Part shown: in pieces, positions 51,748 through 60,038 of the stretch | Position numbering within the stretch: the stretch's first letter is position 1 | Layout of the letters: every line of letters begins with the position of its first letter | NCBI RefSeq assembly: GCF_003403035.1 | Contig: NZ_QURN01000013.1 | Location: forward strand, 80,395 to 144,394 | Length of the DNA: 64,000 bases | From: Mesorhizobium denitrificans | GTDB taxonomy: Bacteria > Pseudomonadota > Alphaproteobacteria > Rhizobiales > Rhizobiaceae | Direction of reading: 5' to 3' | Program-made: the position numbers and the translations under genes | Notes under the pieces: model-generated | Database searches by the model: none | What the model saw: only the letters and a program-made list of their open reading frames with translations | What the model was told of the DNA's origin: nothing

Positions 51748-52098
51748 TCGGGCCGACGGGTGGGGTCAAGGTAATGGTGGCGACGAAGCCCGTCGACTTC
51801 CGCAAGGGTGCGGAGGGATTGGCGGCGCTGGTGCGAGAGACAATGGGGGCCGATCCGTTCAGCGGGGCCGTCTACGTCTTCCGGGCGAAGCGGACTCCGG
51901 ATCAAGCTGATCTTCTGGGATGGCACCGGCGTTTGCCTTTATGCCAAGCGTTTGGAGGATGGGGAGTTCCGCTGGCCGAAAGTGCATGACGGCATCATGC
52001 GGCTGACGGCCGCGCAGCTCTCGGCGCTACTCGAAGGTCTCGACTGGCGGCGAGTCCACGAGCCGCGCCGGACCTGCGTTCCGGTTCAGGCGGGCTGA
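51744..52098 (+). pseudogene. IS66-family TnpB (OrfB), frameshifted
   Basis: The first frame gives VKVMVATKPVDFRKGAEGLA and DPFSGAVYVFRAKR; after a shift near 51895 the rest is in another frame: RIKLIFWDGTGVCLYAKRLE, DGEFRWPKVHDGIMRLTAAQ. Together they make a standard TnpB of about 115 residues, so a single indel inactivated it. Confidence 0.9.
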
Positions 52099-52165
52099 CC
52101 CGCGACGAAGTGAACCAGCCTGGATTCCGCTGTCGCGGGCTGTCGGCGAATGGCCTGATCCGGTC

Positions 52166-53145
52166 ATGGCGATGACGGCTGACCAGCTTCCCGACGATCC
52201 GGACGCGCTGAAGGCGATGGTCCTGGCACGCGACGTCGAGAATGCCCGCCTGGTCCAGATCATCAAGGAATTGCAACGTCACCGCTTCGGCCGAAGAGCT
52301 GACACGCTTCCCGAGGATCGGTGAGGACGTGAGCGAGCGGCTCGACATCGTGCCGGCGCAGTTGCGTGTGATCGTCGTGCGCCGGCCCAAATATGCCTGC
52401 CGCGCCTGCGAGGATGTGGTGGTTCAGGCTCCGGCGCCGGCCCGGCTGATCGAGGGTGGTCTTCCGACCGAGGCGACGGTCGCCCAGGTGCTGGTCTCCA
52501 AATATGCCGATCATCTGCCGCTCTATCGTCAGGCGCAGATCTACGCCCGGCAGGGCATCAATCTCGATCGCTTTACGCTCGCCGACTGGGTCGGCCGCGC
52601 CGCCTGGCACCTGCGTCCGGTGCATGAGCGGCTGCTTGGCAAGCTGAAGTCCTCGCCAAAACTCTTCGCCGACGAGACGACCGTGCCGGTGCTCGATCCC
52701 GGCCGAGGCAAGACCAAGACAGGTCAACTCTGGGCCTATGCGCATGATGATCGGCCATGGCAGGGAGCCGACCCGCCGGGCGTCGCCTATGTCTACGCAC
52801 CCGACCGGAAGGCCGAGCGTCCGATCGCCCATCTCGCGGGCTTCACCGGAATCCTGCAGGTCGACGGCTATGGCGGCTATCGTGTGCTGGCCGACAAAAG
52901 CGGCGTCACGCTCGCCTTCTGCTGGGCGCATGTCCGTCGGCGCTTTTATGAACTGGCAGCAGCCGGTCCCGCGCCGATTGCCAGCGAGGCGCTGAGACGG
53001 ATTGCCGAACTCTACAAGATCGAGGACGCCATCCGCGGCCGATCGGCCAACGAGCGCCGCGCGATGCGTCAGGACAAATGCCGCGCCATCGTCGCCGATC
53101 TCGAACCCTGGCTGCGCGAGAAACTCGGGCTGATCAGCCAGACCA
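52166..53145 (+). pseudogene. IS66-family transposase TnpC, internal deletion and truncated
   Basis: Starts MAMTADQLPDDPDALKAMVL and reaches RFGRRADTLPEDR, where a stop occurs at 52322. The frame then resumes as RIGEDVSERLDIVPAQLRVI (zinc-finger spacer missing) and continues through RRPKYACRACEDVVVQAPAP, LVSKYADHLPLYRQAQIYAR, KLFADETTVPVLDPGRGKTK and QVDGYGGYRVLADKSGVTLA. It ends abruptly at [11 protein letters not shown]. The last catalytic Glu region is missing, so the protein cannot work. Confidence 0.9.
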
Positions 53146-53199
53146 AGCGAGCGGATCTGCTGGCTGACAGCGGGCTCAGAAACCAAGAGTTCAGCCGCC

Positions 53200-53508
53200 G
53201 CAACGGTGAGGATCGAGATGAGCAAGGGCTTCATCGACCGCTATCCGGCAGAGCTTTCAGGCGGGCAAAAACAACGAGTGGCGATTGCACGGGCTTTGGC
53301 GGCAGGGCCGGACGTCATCCTCTGCGATGAACCGACCTCAGCGCTCGATCCGCTAGTAGCCCAAGGCATACTGAAGCTGTTGATGCGCCTACAGCGTGAA
53401 TCCCAGCTTTCCTATATCTTCATTACCCACGATATTGCCGTGGTGCGCGCCATAGCTGACAGCGTCGCCGTCATGCATCGCGGTAAGTTGGTGCGCATCC
53501 CGTCGTGA
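53200..53508 (+). pseudogene. Peptide/nickel ABC transporter ATPase, C-terminal fragment
   Basis: [20 protein letters not shown] (signature) leads to [20 protein letters not shown] (Walker B) and [20 protein letters not shown] (switch His). These are the second half of a DppD/DppF-like ATPase; Walker A is missing. It directly follows the truncated IS66 transposase and ends in a junction with the next fragment. Not functional. Confidence 0.85.
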
Positions 53509-53830
53509 ACTTCATGCCTGAAGCCGAAACGCTTTATGATTTCGAGATGCTCGTGGTCAGCCAGGAATTCGCGCTCGTCTTTGAAGATGCAGAGGCAACC
53601 CTCGGCACTGAGCATATGTGCCAGTCCGGCCTTCTTCAGAAGCGCATCCAGATCCTCATGCACTCGCCAACGCAAGGCTGCGCCCGCCGCTTCCAGTTCT
53701 CGAAGCTTCGACGGTTTGCTTGCCATGACGAACCGCCAGAACCAGGGGATGAGCTTCGGCGCATAGGTGTTGACGCAGCCATGTCCGCGTCTGGTAGACG
53801 GAAAACGCCAGCAAAGTGACCGAGATGGCG
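53509..53830 (-). pseudogene. DadA-like FAD oxidoreductase, internal fragment
   Basis: The minus strand encodes LIPWFWRFVMASKPSKLREL, then LKKAGLAHMLSAEGCLCIFK and DHEHLEIIKRFGFRHEV, a middle piece of D-amino acid dehydrogenase-like proteins. Both ends are missing and a frameshift lies near 53790. It overlaps no intact gene. Confidence 0.65.
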
Positions 53831-53961
53831 CGTCGCTGCCGTTAGCAACCGCTCGAGAATGAGGAAGGACAGGCAGTGCGCTGGAAGGGGTCAGGCCTCC
53901 GTTCACTTGCTATGCGTTAAAATGTGCATATATTGTGCGTATGAGAGGTCGGAGAATTGTC

Positions 53962-54348
53962 ATGGCCCACGCACAGCTAGCACATTCCACGGTGATCTCG
54001 GGCTTTGTCGATAGCCTGCAGGAGCCGCGCACACCCTATATCTCGCCGAAGCGCCTGTCGCAGGCGCTGGGCGTGAAGGTTGCCAATTTGGCCCAGTTGA
54101 CCGGCGTCCACCGCAACACGCTTCGTAACCCGTCATCGGAGCGCTTGCAGGGTCGGATGCGCGAAATGGTGAAGGTGATTTCGGCTGCGACGGAGCTCAC
54201 CGGCGACGTCGACAAGGCGATCTACTGGTATCGCAACGAACCTATCGCTGACTATAGCCATCGCACGGCGGCCGAACTCGTCGCCGACGGTCAGGTCGAA
54301 GCGGTTCTGGCGTTCATCCGGGATCTCGAGAATGGGGCGCGCGGGTGA
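53962..54348 (+). CDS. Xre/MbcA/ParS-family antitoxin, copy 1
   Basis: 128 residues from ATG 53962 (GGAGAATTGTC upstream; ATG 53941 possible). N-terminal Xre-like helix-turn-helix YISPKRLSQALGVKVANLAQ, LTGVHRNTLRNPSSERLQGR and a C-terminal toxin-binding domain (DUF2384) with KAIYWYRNEPIADYSHRTAA, ELVADGQVEAVLAFIRDLEN. Overlaps the RES toxin start by 4 bp. In related pairs it forms a complex that blocks the toxin's active site and represses the operon. Confidence 0.9.
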   Translation: MAHAQLAHSTVISGFVDSLQEPRTPYISPKRLSQALGVKVANLAQLTGVHRNTLRNPSSERLQGRMREMVKVISAATELTGDVDKAIYWYRNEPIADYSHRTAAELVADGQVEAVLAFIRDLENGARG

Positions 54349-54869
54349 AGGTCACCCGCGTCGGCCCGGACGAGATCTTTCATCGCTATCTGACACCCAA
54401 ATGGGCTTTCCTGCCCACTAGCGGTGCAGGCGCGGCGATGGACGGCGGTCGTTTCAACCGGCCAGGGGTCGAAGCACTTTATCTGTCGCGTTCGACAAAG
54501 ACGGCGCTTGATGAATACAAGCAGGGCGCCAGCATCACCCCGCCCGCCACCCTTGCGGCATACAAGATCACGCTCGCCGAGGTGGCCGACCTTTCGCAGG
54601 GGTTCGACCCGGACAGCTGGGACGGCGCCTGGAGAGAATGGGACTGTGCCTGGCGCCAGATCGCTCGCATCGACAAGAAGATCCCGCCATCATGGAAGCT
54701 CGCGGACCTGATCATCACGGCCGGGCTCCGCGGTATCTTGTTTCCGTCGCTGCGCCACGCCGGCGGCACTAATCTGGTGATCTTTCCGGCCAACCTTGTC
54801 GAAGGCGATCACGTCGCGGTCCATGATCCCGATCGGCGGCTGCCGCACGACCAGTCGTCCTGGCCGTAA
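54345..54869 (+). CDS. RES-domain NAD+ phosphorylase toxin, copy 1
   Basis: 174 residues from GTG 54345. RES-family pattern: IFHRYLTPKWAFLPTSGAGA, MDGGRFNRPGVEALYLSRST with the conserved Arg, KTALDEYKQGASITPPATLA with the conserved Glu, and the C-terminal LRHAGGTNLVIFPANLVEGD. RES toxins degrade NAD+ by phosphorolysis. It belongs to the longer RES subgroup and shares little sequence with copy 2 at 59084. Confidence 0.9.
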   Translation: MKVTRVGPDEIFHRYLTPKWAFLPTSGAGAAMDGGRFNRPGVEALYLSRSTKTALDEYKQGASITPPATLAAYKITLAEVADLSQGFDPDSWDGAWREWDCAWRQIARIDKKIPPSWKLADLIITAGLRGILFPSLRHAGGTNLVIFPANLVEGDHVAVHDPDRRLPHDQSSWP

Positions 54870-54904
54870 ACCTCCGACCGGAGCGTCGCAACACGCCAAT
54901 CCAT

Positions 54905-55636
54905 TTAGGCCGTCTCGTCTCCAACGACATCGACCCTTTCTTCTTCCTCTTCGCCGTCCGCTTCCCTGCTTGCCAGCCCAACCGGAATATCGCCGGCCAG
55001 CAGCTTTTCCTTCGACAGCAGCCCGGCGTCCTCGAGCGCCTCGAAATCCGGCAGCTGGCGCAGCGTGTCGAGCCCGAACTGCGACAGAAAATTTTTGGTC
55101 GTCACATAGGTATAGGGCGAGCCCGGCTGCGGCGAGCGCGGACCCGAGGCGATCAGGTCCTGCGCGCGCAGCACGCCGATCAGGTCGCGCGACACCTCCT
55201 TGCCGAAGAAGGTCGACAGCTCGCCGCGCGTGATCGGCTGGAAATAGGCAATGCACATCAGCACGAGCGCCTCAGATTGCGACAGCTCTCTTGATCCCTC
55301 GGCGCCCTGCCCTGCGGCAGCGCCGAATGCGGAACGGATGACGTCGGCAAAGGCTTTTTTGGTCCGGTGCTGCCAGCCGCCGGCGACCGCGACCAACTCA
55401 TAGGGGCGGCCGGCGAGTTCGGCTCGAATATCGTCGATGATCAGCTCGAGATTGCAGTTTTTGCCGACGACGCGCGCCAGCACCTCGCGCGACACTGGTT
55501 CGCTGGCCGCAAAGACCACTGCTTCGACGCGGCCCATCCATTCGCGCCAGCGCAGTTCTGGCGGCAGGTGGTCCAATTCCGTGTCGAGCAGCGCCGGCTG
55601 TTCGTTTGGCTTTTGGCGAGCGGACGCTTCGCTCAT
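54905..55636 (-). CDS. scpB: ScpB-like SMC-complex subunit, plasmid-borne
   Basis: 243 residues, ATG 55636, 2 bp after the DUF1403 gene. ScpB-type winged-helix pair: RWREWMGRVEAVVFAASEPV, REVLARVVGKNCNLELIIDD, then ELSQSEALVLMCIAYFQPIT, RGELSTFFGKEVSRDLIGVL, SPYTYVTTKNFLSQFGLDTL. The chromosomal protein works with ScpA and SMC in chromosome segregation. No scpA or smc is here, so it may act with host SMC or with the neighbouring DUF1403 protein. A highly acidic tail (DGEEEEERVDVV) is unusual. Confidence 0.85.
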   Translation of the reverse strand: MSEASARQKPNEQPALLDTELDHLPPELRWREWMGRVEAVVFAASEPVSREVLARVVGKNCNLELIIDDIRAELAGRPYELVAVAGGWQHRTKKAFADVIRSAFGAAAGQGAEGSRELSQSEALVLMCIAYFQPITRGELSTFFGKEVSRDLIGVLRAQDLIASGPRSPQPGSPYTYVTTKNFLSQFGLDTLRQLPDFEALEDAGLLSKEKLLAGDIPVGLASREADGEEEEERVDVVGDETA

Positions 55637-55638
55637 CG

Positions 55639-56592
55639 CTACAGCCCGAACAGTCGGAATGTGGGGCGGCCGGAGAGCTCGCGCACGGCTTCCAGTTGCT
55701 GCAGCCGTTCGAACAGCCGCCGCGATGCAAAGCGCGACAGATTCTTGGTCGTCAGCGATCCGGAGACGGCGTCTTCACTGAGTAGCAGAAAGATTACATC
55801 GCCGGCGCCTTTGGCGCGCAGTTTCGGCGCCACCGCCAGGAGCTTTTCGGCACGACGCGACAACTCGGCGGCCAGCCGACAGGAGTCTGCCGCCGCCGTA
55901 ACCAGCGCCAGGCAAACCGCGCGCTCGAAACTTTTTTCGCCGGGTCGGATGCGCCTGCCGCCACCGACTCCGGCGCGGAGGGCTGGAGCAAAAACCTGCG
56001 CCGTCAGCAGCGGCAGCGGCTGCGGCCAGCGCAGGCTTTGCGCCAGCACCAGGTCGGCCAGCCACCACGCAAGAAGCTCGCAATCCGGTCGCACGGTGAC
56101 CACGTGAGTGGCGATCGCCGCAGCGGCGAATGGCGCCGGCCGCTGCGACCCCGCTAGGGTAGTGACCTCCACGCAAAGCGCTGCGAGCGCGGCACCGTCC
56201 CAATGGAGTCCGACCAGCTCGACGATCTTGGCCAAACGATCGGCGGTGGCGACGGGCGGCTGCAGCGCCAACTGCAGCCAGGCGCCAAAAATAGAGCCGG
56301 CGGGACCGGGATCGGCGCCGGCCGGGCGCAGGTACCAGGCGTCGCGAAGGGCGGCCTCGTCTTCTGAGCGACCGGCGAGCCGCATGCTGGCGGCGGCGCA
56401 GCGAAGCGCCAGCCGCTGCCGCCAGGCGCCGGCCCAGCTGGTTCGCGTGCGGGCGAGCACGTCGAGCGCACCCAGCGCGGCGCCGGTCTGGAAGGCGGCG
56501 TCGGTGTCGCTGAGGGTGCCGGTGGCGAGCGCCCAGGCTGGCACGGTCGGTGGCGCAGAGGAGCTGGCGGTCGCGGGATCGAGGCGAATCAT
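55639..56592 (-). CDS. DUF1403 family protein
   Basis: 317 residues, ATG 56592. Mostly alanine- and leucine-rich helices (FQTGAALGALDVLARTRTSW, GAWRQRLALRCAAASMRLAG, LRDAWYLRPAGADPGPAGSI) with a Trp-rich LLAWWLADLVLAQSLRWPQP core. The C-terminal segment SLTTKNLSRFASRRLFERLQ looks like a winged helix. Function unknown; the pairing with ScpB next to repABC suggests a role in plasmid segregation or copy resolution. The promoter lies in 56593-56823, shared with the divergent vapB. Confidence 0.82.
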   Translation of the reverse strand: MIRLDPATASSSAPPTVPAWALATGTLSDTDAAFQTGAALGALDVLARTRTSWAGAWRQRLALRCAAASMRLAGRSEDEAALRDAWYLRPAGADPGPAGSIFGAWLQLALQPPVATADRLAKIVELVGLHWDGAALAALCVEVTTLAGSQRPAPFAAAAIATHVVTVRPDCELLAWWLADLVLAQSLRWPQPLPLLTAQVFAPALRAGVGGGRRIRPGEKSFERAVCLALVTAAADSCRLAAELSRRAEKLLAVAPKLRAKGAGDVIFLLLSEDAVSGSLTTKNLSRFASRRLFERLQQLEAVRELSGRPTFRLFGL

Positions 56593-56823
56593 GATTTAGA
56601 GAGTAAAGTGCTGGTGCGCTTTTCGCCATGATCTTCATACCAAAACGCACAGGCTGTCGTGGCGACACAACGAATGATAATGTTGCATTATCGTTCGTAC
56701 TGTTTTGCAACCGAGACCACCCGCTAGACCAGCGATGCACAGTTCCACGCAAATCATGAAAAAGGCGTGCATTTGCGCGCAAAATGAACTAGGTAGAATG
56801 TAGCAATTTAGGTAGAAAGCACA

Positions 56824-57078
56824 ATGGCTCTCAGCATCAAGGATCCGGAAACAGAGCGTCTTGCGCGCATGCTGGCTGAACGTACCGGTGAATCGATCAC
56901 CCAAGCCACCAAGCGCGCGCTGCAGGAGCGGCTGCGCCGAAATGGATCGGATGTGCGCAAGGAAGCCCTGATCGAAGACCTCGACGCGATTCAGCGACGC
57001 TGGAACGCTTTGCCAGTGCGCGATACCCGCACCTCTGACGAAATCATAGGGTATGACGAGAACGGATTGCCCTCCTGA
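56824..57078 (+). CDS. vapB: VapB-type antitoxin
   Basis: 84 residues from ATG 56824. N-terminal MALSIKDPETERLARMLAER, TGESITQATKRALQERLRRN is the PSK-type ribbon-helix-helix DNA-binding domain; the C-terminal WNALPVRDTRTSDEIIGYDE wraps the toxin. Stop overlaps the toxin start by 1 bp. Confidence 0.9.
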   Translation: MALSIKDPETERLARMLAERTGESITQATKRALQERLRRNGSDVRKEALIEDLDAIQRRWNALPVRDTRTSDEIIGYDENGLPS

Positions 57079-57482
57079 TGGTCATCGATACCTCCGCGAT
57101 CGTCGCGATTGCATTGAACGAACCAGATGCAGCAGCCCTGCGACAGCGCATTTTCGACGATCCCGTTCGGCTGATATCAGCGGCAACAGTTCTGGAGACC
57201 GCAAGCGTGATCGAGACGCGTCTGGGTGATGCTGCGGGTGGAGATCTCGATCTGTGGCTGTTGAAGGCCGAGGTCGAGATCGTGGCGGTTTCCGCCGAAC
57301 ACGCGGACCAGGCGCGCCGAGCCTGGCGCAGATATGGCAAGGGTCGCCATCCGGCCGCGCTCAATTACGGTGACTGTTTTTCTTATGCACTGGCGAGGCT
57401 GACAGGCGAACCATTGCTGTTCAAGGGAAGCGACTTCTCACAGACTGACATTGCTATCGTTGGCGCCGGCAATGACGGCTAG
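57078..57482 (+). CDS. vapC: VapC-type PIN ribonuclease toxin
   Basis: 134 residues. PIN residues: Asp4 in MVIDTSAIVAIALNEPDAAA, Glu in AATVLETASVIETRLGD, and the distal acidic site in PAALNYGDCFSYALARLTGE with LLFKGSDFSQTDI. Such toxins cut initiator tRNA or rRNA. Forms a canonical type II module with vapB; its 3' end overlaps the start of the recombinase gene (ATG 57472). Confidence 0.92.
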   Translation: MVIDTSAIVAIALNEPDAAALRQRIFDDPVRLISAATVLETASVIETRLGDAAGGDLDLWLLKAEVEIVAVSAEHADQARRAWRRYGKGRHPAALNYGDCFSYALARLTGEPLLFKGSDFSQTDIAIVGAGNDG

Positions 57483-58623
57483 GGGCAAAGATGGCGAAGG
57501 TCATGCCGACGACCTGCCCGATATCGTCGATATCGTCATGGAAATGGGGCACACGCCGGATGATGCGGAACCGGCAAGCCAGGTCCTTCGCGATATCGAA
57601 GACCCCTCCCCTCCCCTGCCGCGACGTGGTGCGGAACGCCTTCCCGCCCATCTTGAGGACCTTGCAGGACGCGCACGCGGCTATGTCGAGGCGGCGAGTT
57701 CCGCCAATACACGGCGCGCTTACGCGTCCGACTGGAAGCACTTTGCCGGCTGGTGTAGACGGCAGGGCTTTTCGCTCTTCCCATCCGATCCGCAGACCGT
57801 AGGGCTGTACATTACCGCGCTCGCTTCAGGCCCTGCCAAGGGGGAGAAAAAATCTGTCTCCACCATCGAGAGGCGGCTGTCGTCGCTGTCGTGGAATTTC
57901 TCCCAACGCGGGCTGACGCTGGATCGCAAGGATCGCCATATCGCCACCGTCATGGCCGGGATACGCAACAAGCATGCCTCCCCGCCCCGACAGAAGGAAG
58001 CGGTGCTACCGGAAGACCTGATCGCCATGCTTGAAGCGCTGGATCGCGGCACCCTGCGCGGCTTGCGCGACCGCGCAATGTTGCTGCTCGGCTTTGCGGG
58101 CGGGCTGCGCCGGTCTGAAATCGTCGGCCTCGACGTCGCCAGAGACCAGACTGAAGACGGGCGCGGCTGGGTCGAAATTATGGAAAAGGGCATGCTGCTT
58201 GTCCTTCGCGGCAAGACCGGTTGGCGCGAGGTCGAGGTCGGGCGCGGCTCCTCCGACATCACCTGCCCCGTCACCGCATTGCAAAGCTGGCTGAAGTTCG
58301 CGCGTATCGTCCACGGTCCGCTGTTCCGCCGGGTGACCGGTCACGGCAAGGCCGTCGGCGCCGAGCGGCTCAACGACCAGGAGGTCGCGCGCCTCGTTAA
58401 AAGGACAGCACTCGCCGCGGGTGTCCGCAGCGATCTCAGCGAAAACGACCGGGCAAGGCTCTTTTCCGGTCATTCCTTGCGCGCCGGTCTTGCCTCATCG
58501 GCCGAGGTCGATGAGCGCTATGTACAAAAGCAGCTGGGCCACGCCTCCGCCGAAATGACCCGCAAGTATCAGCGCCGTCGGGATCGCTTCCGCGTCAACC
58601 TGACAAAGGCGAGCGGATTGTAG
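57472..58623 (+). CDS. Tyrosine-type site-specific recombinase
   Basis: 383 residues from ATG 57472. SAM-like DNA-binding domain with SSANTRRAYASDWKHFAGWC and SVSTIERRLSSLSWNFSQRG; catalytic domain: Arg in GFAGGLRRSEIVGLDVARDQ (about residue 212), His-x-x-Arg in FSGHSLRAGLASSAEVD (about 333), His in LGHASAEM and the Tyr nucleophile in MTRKYQRRRDRF (about 366). It may resolve plasmid multimers or integrate elements. It is part of a transcription unit with VapBC and lies between the stability genes and repABC. Confidence 0.92.
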   Translation: MTARGKDGEGHADDLPDIVDIVMEMGHTPDDAEPASQVLRDIEDPSPPLPRRGAERLPAHLEDLAGRARGYVEAASSANTRRAYASDWKHFAGWCRRQGFSLFPSDPQTVGLYITALASGPAKGEKKSVSTIERRLSSLSWNFSQRGLTLDRKDRHIATVMAGIRNKHASPPRQKEAVLPEDLIAMLEALDRGTLRGLRDRAMLLLGFAGGLRRSEIVGLDVARDQTEDGRGWVEIMEKGMLLVLRGKTGWREVEVGRGSSDITCPVTALQSWLKFARIVHGPLFRRVTGHGKAVGAERLNDQEVARLVKRTALAAGVRSDLSENDRARLFSGHSLRAGLASSAEVDERYVQKQLGHASAEMTRKYQRRRDRFRVNLTKASGL

Positions 58624-58724
58624 AAAACCGCCTTCCCGGCGCCTTTGCCTCTTGCCTTGAATGCCGCTTGAACAGACGCTATATTGCGTCAATAATGATG
58701 GCGTATGTGAAAGGAGCGGCAAGC

Positions 58725-59075
58725 ATGGGTATCGCACAATATGCGGACAATGGTGTTTTTGCGCCGCGTCGAATCGCGCAGGCGCTCCAGACGACCAGCG
58801 AAGAAATCGCCCGAACTGTCGGGCTTGGCAAGGACGCCATTCAGCGCAAGGACCGGATCAATTCCGACCGGACACAGCGCCGCCTTCGCGAAATGGTCGA
58901 AATTCTCAACAAGGTAGAGCCACGCTTCGGTTCGCCGCTGATGGCCTATGCCTGGTATCGTTCGGAGCCCCTGCCCGGCTTTTCCGGCCAGAGTGCCATG
59001 CAACTTGTCAAAGCGGGCCGCGCCGACGATGTGCTCGACTATATCGACGCGGTCGATGCCGGCGTACACGCCTAG
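58725..59075 (+). CDS. Xre/MbcA/ParS-family antitoxin, copy 2
   Basis: 116 residues from ATG 58725, chosen because AAAGGAGCGG lies 9 bp upstream (in-frame ATGs at 58695 and 58698 lack a site). HTH GVFAPRRIAQALQTTSEEIA, RTVGLGKDAIQRKDRINSDR; DUF2384 toxin-binding end MAYAWYRSEPLPGFSGQSAM, QLVKAGRADDVLDYIDAVDA. Paralogous to copy 1 but clearly diverged, so the two pairs were probably acquired separately. Confidence 0.9.
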   Translation: MGIAQYADNGVFAPRRIAQALQTTSEEIARTVGLGKDAIQRKDRINSDRTQRRLREMVEILNKVEPRFGSPLMAYAWYRSEPLPGFSGQSAMQLVKAGRADDVLDYIDAVDAGVHA

Positions 59076-59083
59076 AGCTTCCC

Positions 59084-59575
59084 TTGCGTTTTGATGGGAA
59101 ACTTTACCGGGCACTGAACCCGATTTACGCGCACGAGCCGCTTTCGGGACGTGGCGCGGAGATTTATGGCGGACGCTTCAACTCCAAGGGCCAGCCCGCC
59201 CTTTATCTGTCGCTTTCGATCATGACCGCGCTGAGGGAAGCAAATCAGGCGGGCAGCCTTCAGCCGACCACGCTGGTTTCCTACGACGCTTCTATCGAGG
59301 GTGTATTCGACAGTCAGGACCCATCTGCGCTTGCCGAGTGGAAAATGGACCCGGCCGCACTTGCCGATCGCTCATGGCGCGACCAGATGAGATCGCAGGG
59401 CGAGGCCAGCACCCAGGTTTTTGCGCGGGATCTGTTCGCAGCCGGATACAACGGATTGCTGGTGCGCAGCTTCGCCGCCGGTGCGGGCGCTGATGATCTC
59501 AATCTCGTATTATGGCGTTGGGGCGCAAAGCCTCCTGCCCTGCTTTCGCTGATCGATGACGAAGGCAGGCTATAG
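59084..59575 (+). CDS. RES-domain NAD+ phosphorylase toxin, copy 2
   Basis: 163 residues from TTG 59084 (reads MRFDGKLYRALNPIYAHEPL), 8 bp after the antitoxin stop; no in-frame ATG exists upstream near it. RES motifs: GRGAEIYGGRFNSKGQPALY with the Arg, SLSIMTALREANQAGSLQPT with the Glu, and NGLLVRSFAAGAGADDLNLV near the Ser. The frame remains open far upstream in the antitoxin gene, but that part is a shadow. The TTG start may keep toxin output low. Confidence 0.88.
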   Translation: MRFDGKLYRALNPIYAHEPLSGRGAEIYGGRFNSKGQPALYLSLSIMTALREANQAGSLQPTTLVSYDASIEGVFDSQDPSALAEWKMDPAALADRSWRDQMRSQGEASTQVFARDLFAAGYNGLLVRSFAAGAGADDLNLVLWRWGAKPPALLSLIDDEGRL

Positions 59576-60038
59576 GCCATCACCGCCGCGGATCATTATT
59601 TTCGCGAAAATCAATTCACCCCTCGCCACCTCATTCTAAAACAATCCCTGATGTATCGCAGGGAGAATGATTCGTGACTAACAAAGCCGTTTCGATAGTG
59701 AAATGATCCAGCCTGTGCCGACATTTCGCAGCACAATGCGGTCCATGCGGATTTTCAGTGGCTGGCAGTCCTGCCATAAAGCAAAAACCGAGCTACGCTG
59801 CGCGCGCCTTGGTCGTTGCGGTTTGACAGCCGTGCAAATGGCCAGAAAACCGAACGAAATCAGTGGGATATCTCGGTCGAAGCCAAATTTCGTCGGCCGA
59901 GGGCATCTTCCCCCCGCAACGAGGAAGGCCGTTAACCATCTGTTAAACTTAAATTCCTTGCAGCCTGACGAGAATCGGGCCAAATTCACGCTTGATTTTG
60001 GCGTTTTGCCGAAAAAGCGTTATTCGGACCCATCAAAT
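59576..60038. promoter_or_regulatory. repABC upstream region
   Basis: 463 bp upstream of repA. Contains a perfect 14-bp palindrome ATTTTCGCGAAAAT (59598-59611), and TTTGACAGCCGTGCAAAT (59822-59839), which is repeated with slight change (TTTGACAGCCGTGCAGAT) at 61249-61266 in the repA-repB gap. These are candidates for RepA/RepB operator or parS sites. The repA reading frame stays open upstream to 59703 but without a good start. Exact promoters cannot be assigned. Confidence 0.5.

Larger units (their letters stand above)
51229..53145 (+). mobile_element. IS66-family element, degenerate and right-truncated
   Basis: The left end starts GTAAGCGCTGTTGTGGAGCC at 51229 (the family's GTAAGCG). tnpA, tnpB and tnpC are in the normal order, but tnpB is frameshifted, tnpC has lost about 60 codons and its C-terminus, and the right end is absent. 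The element joins directly to foreign gene fragments after about 53145. Confidence 0.85.

Noticed and set aside
52263..53234. A 323-codon minus-strand frame in the IS66 element
   Set aside because: Antisense of tnpC; composition His/Gly/Asp-rich as usual for antisense frames.
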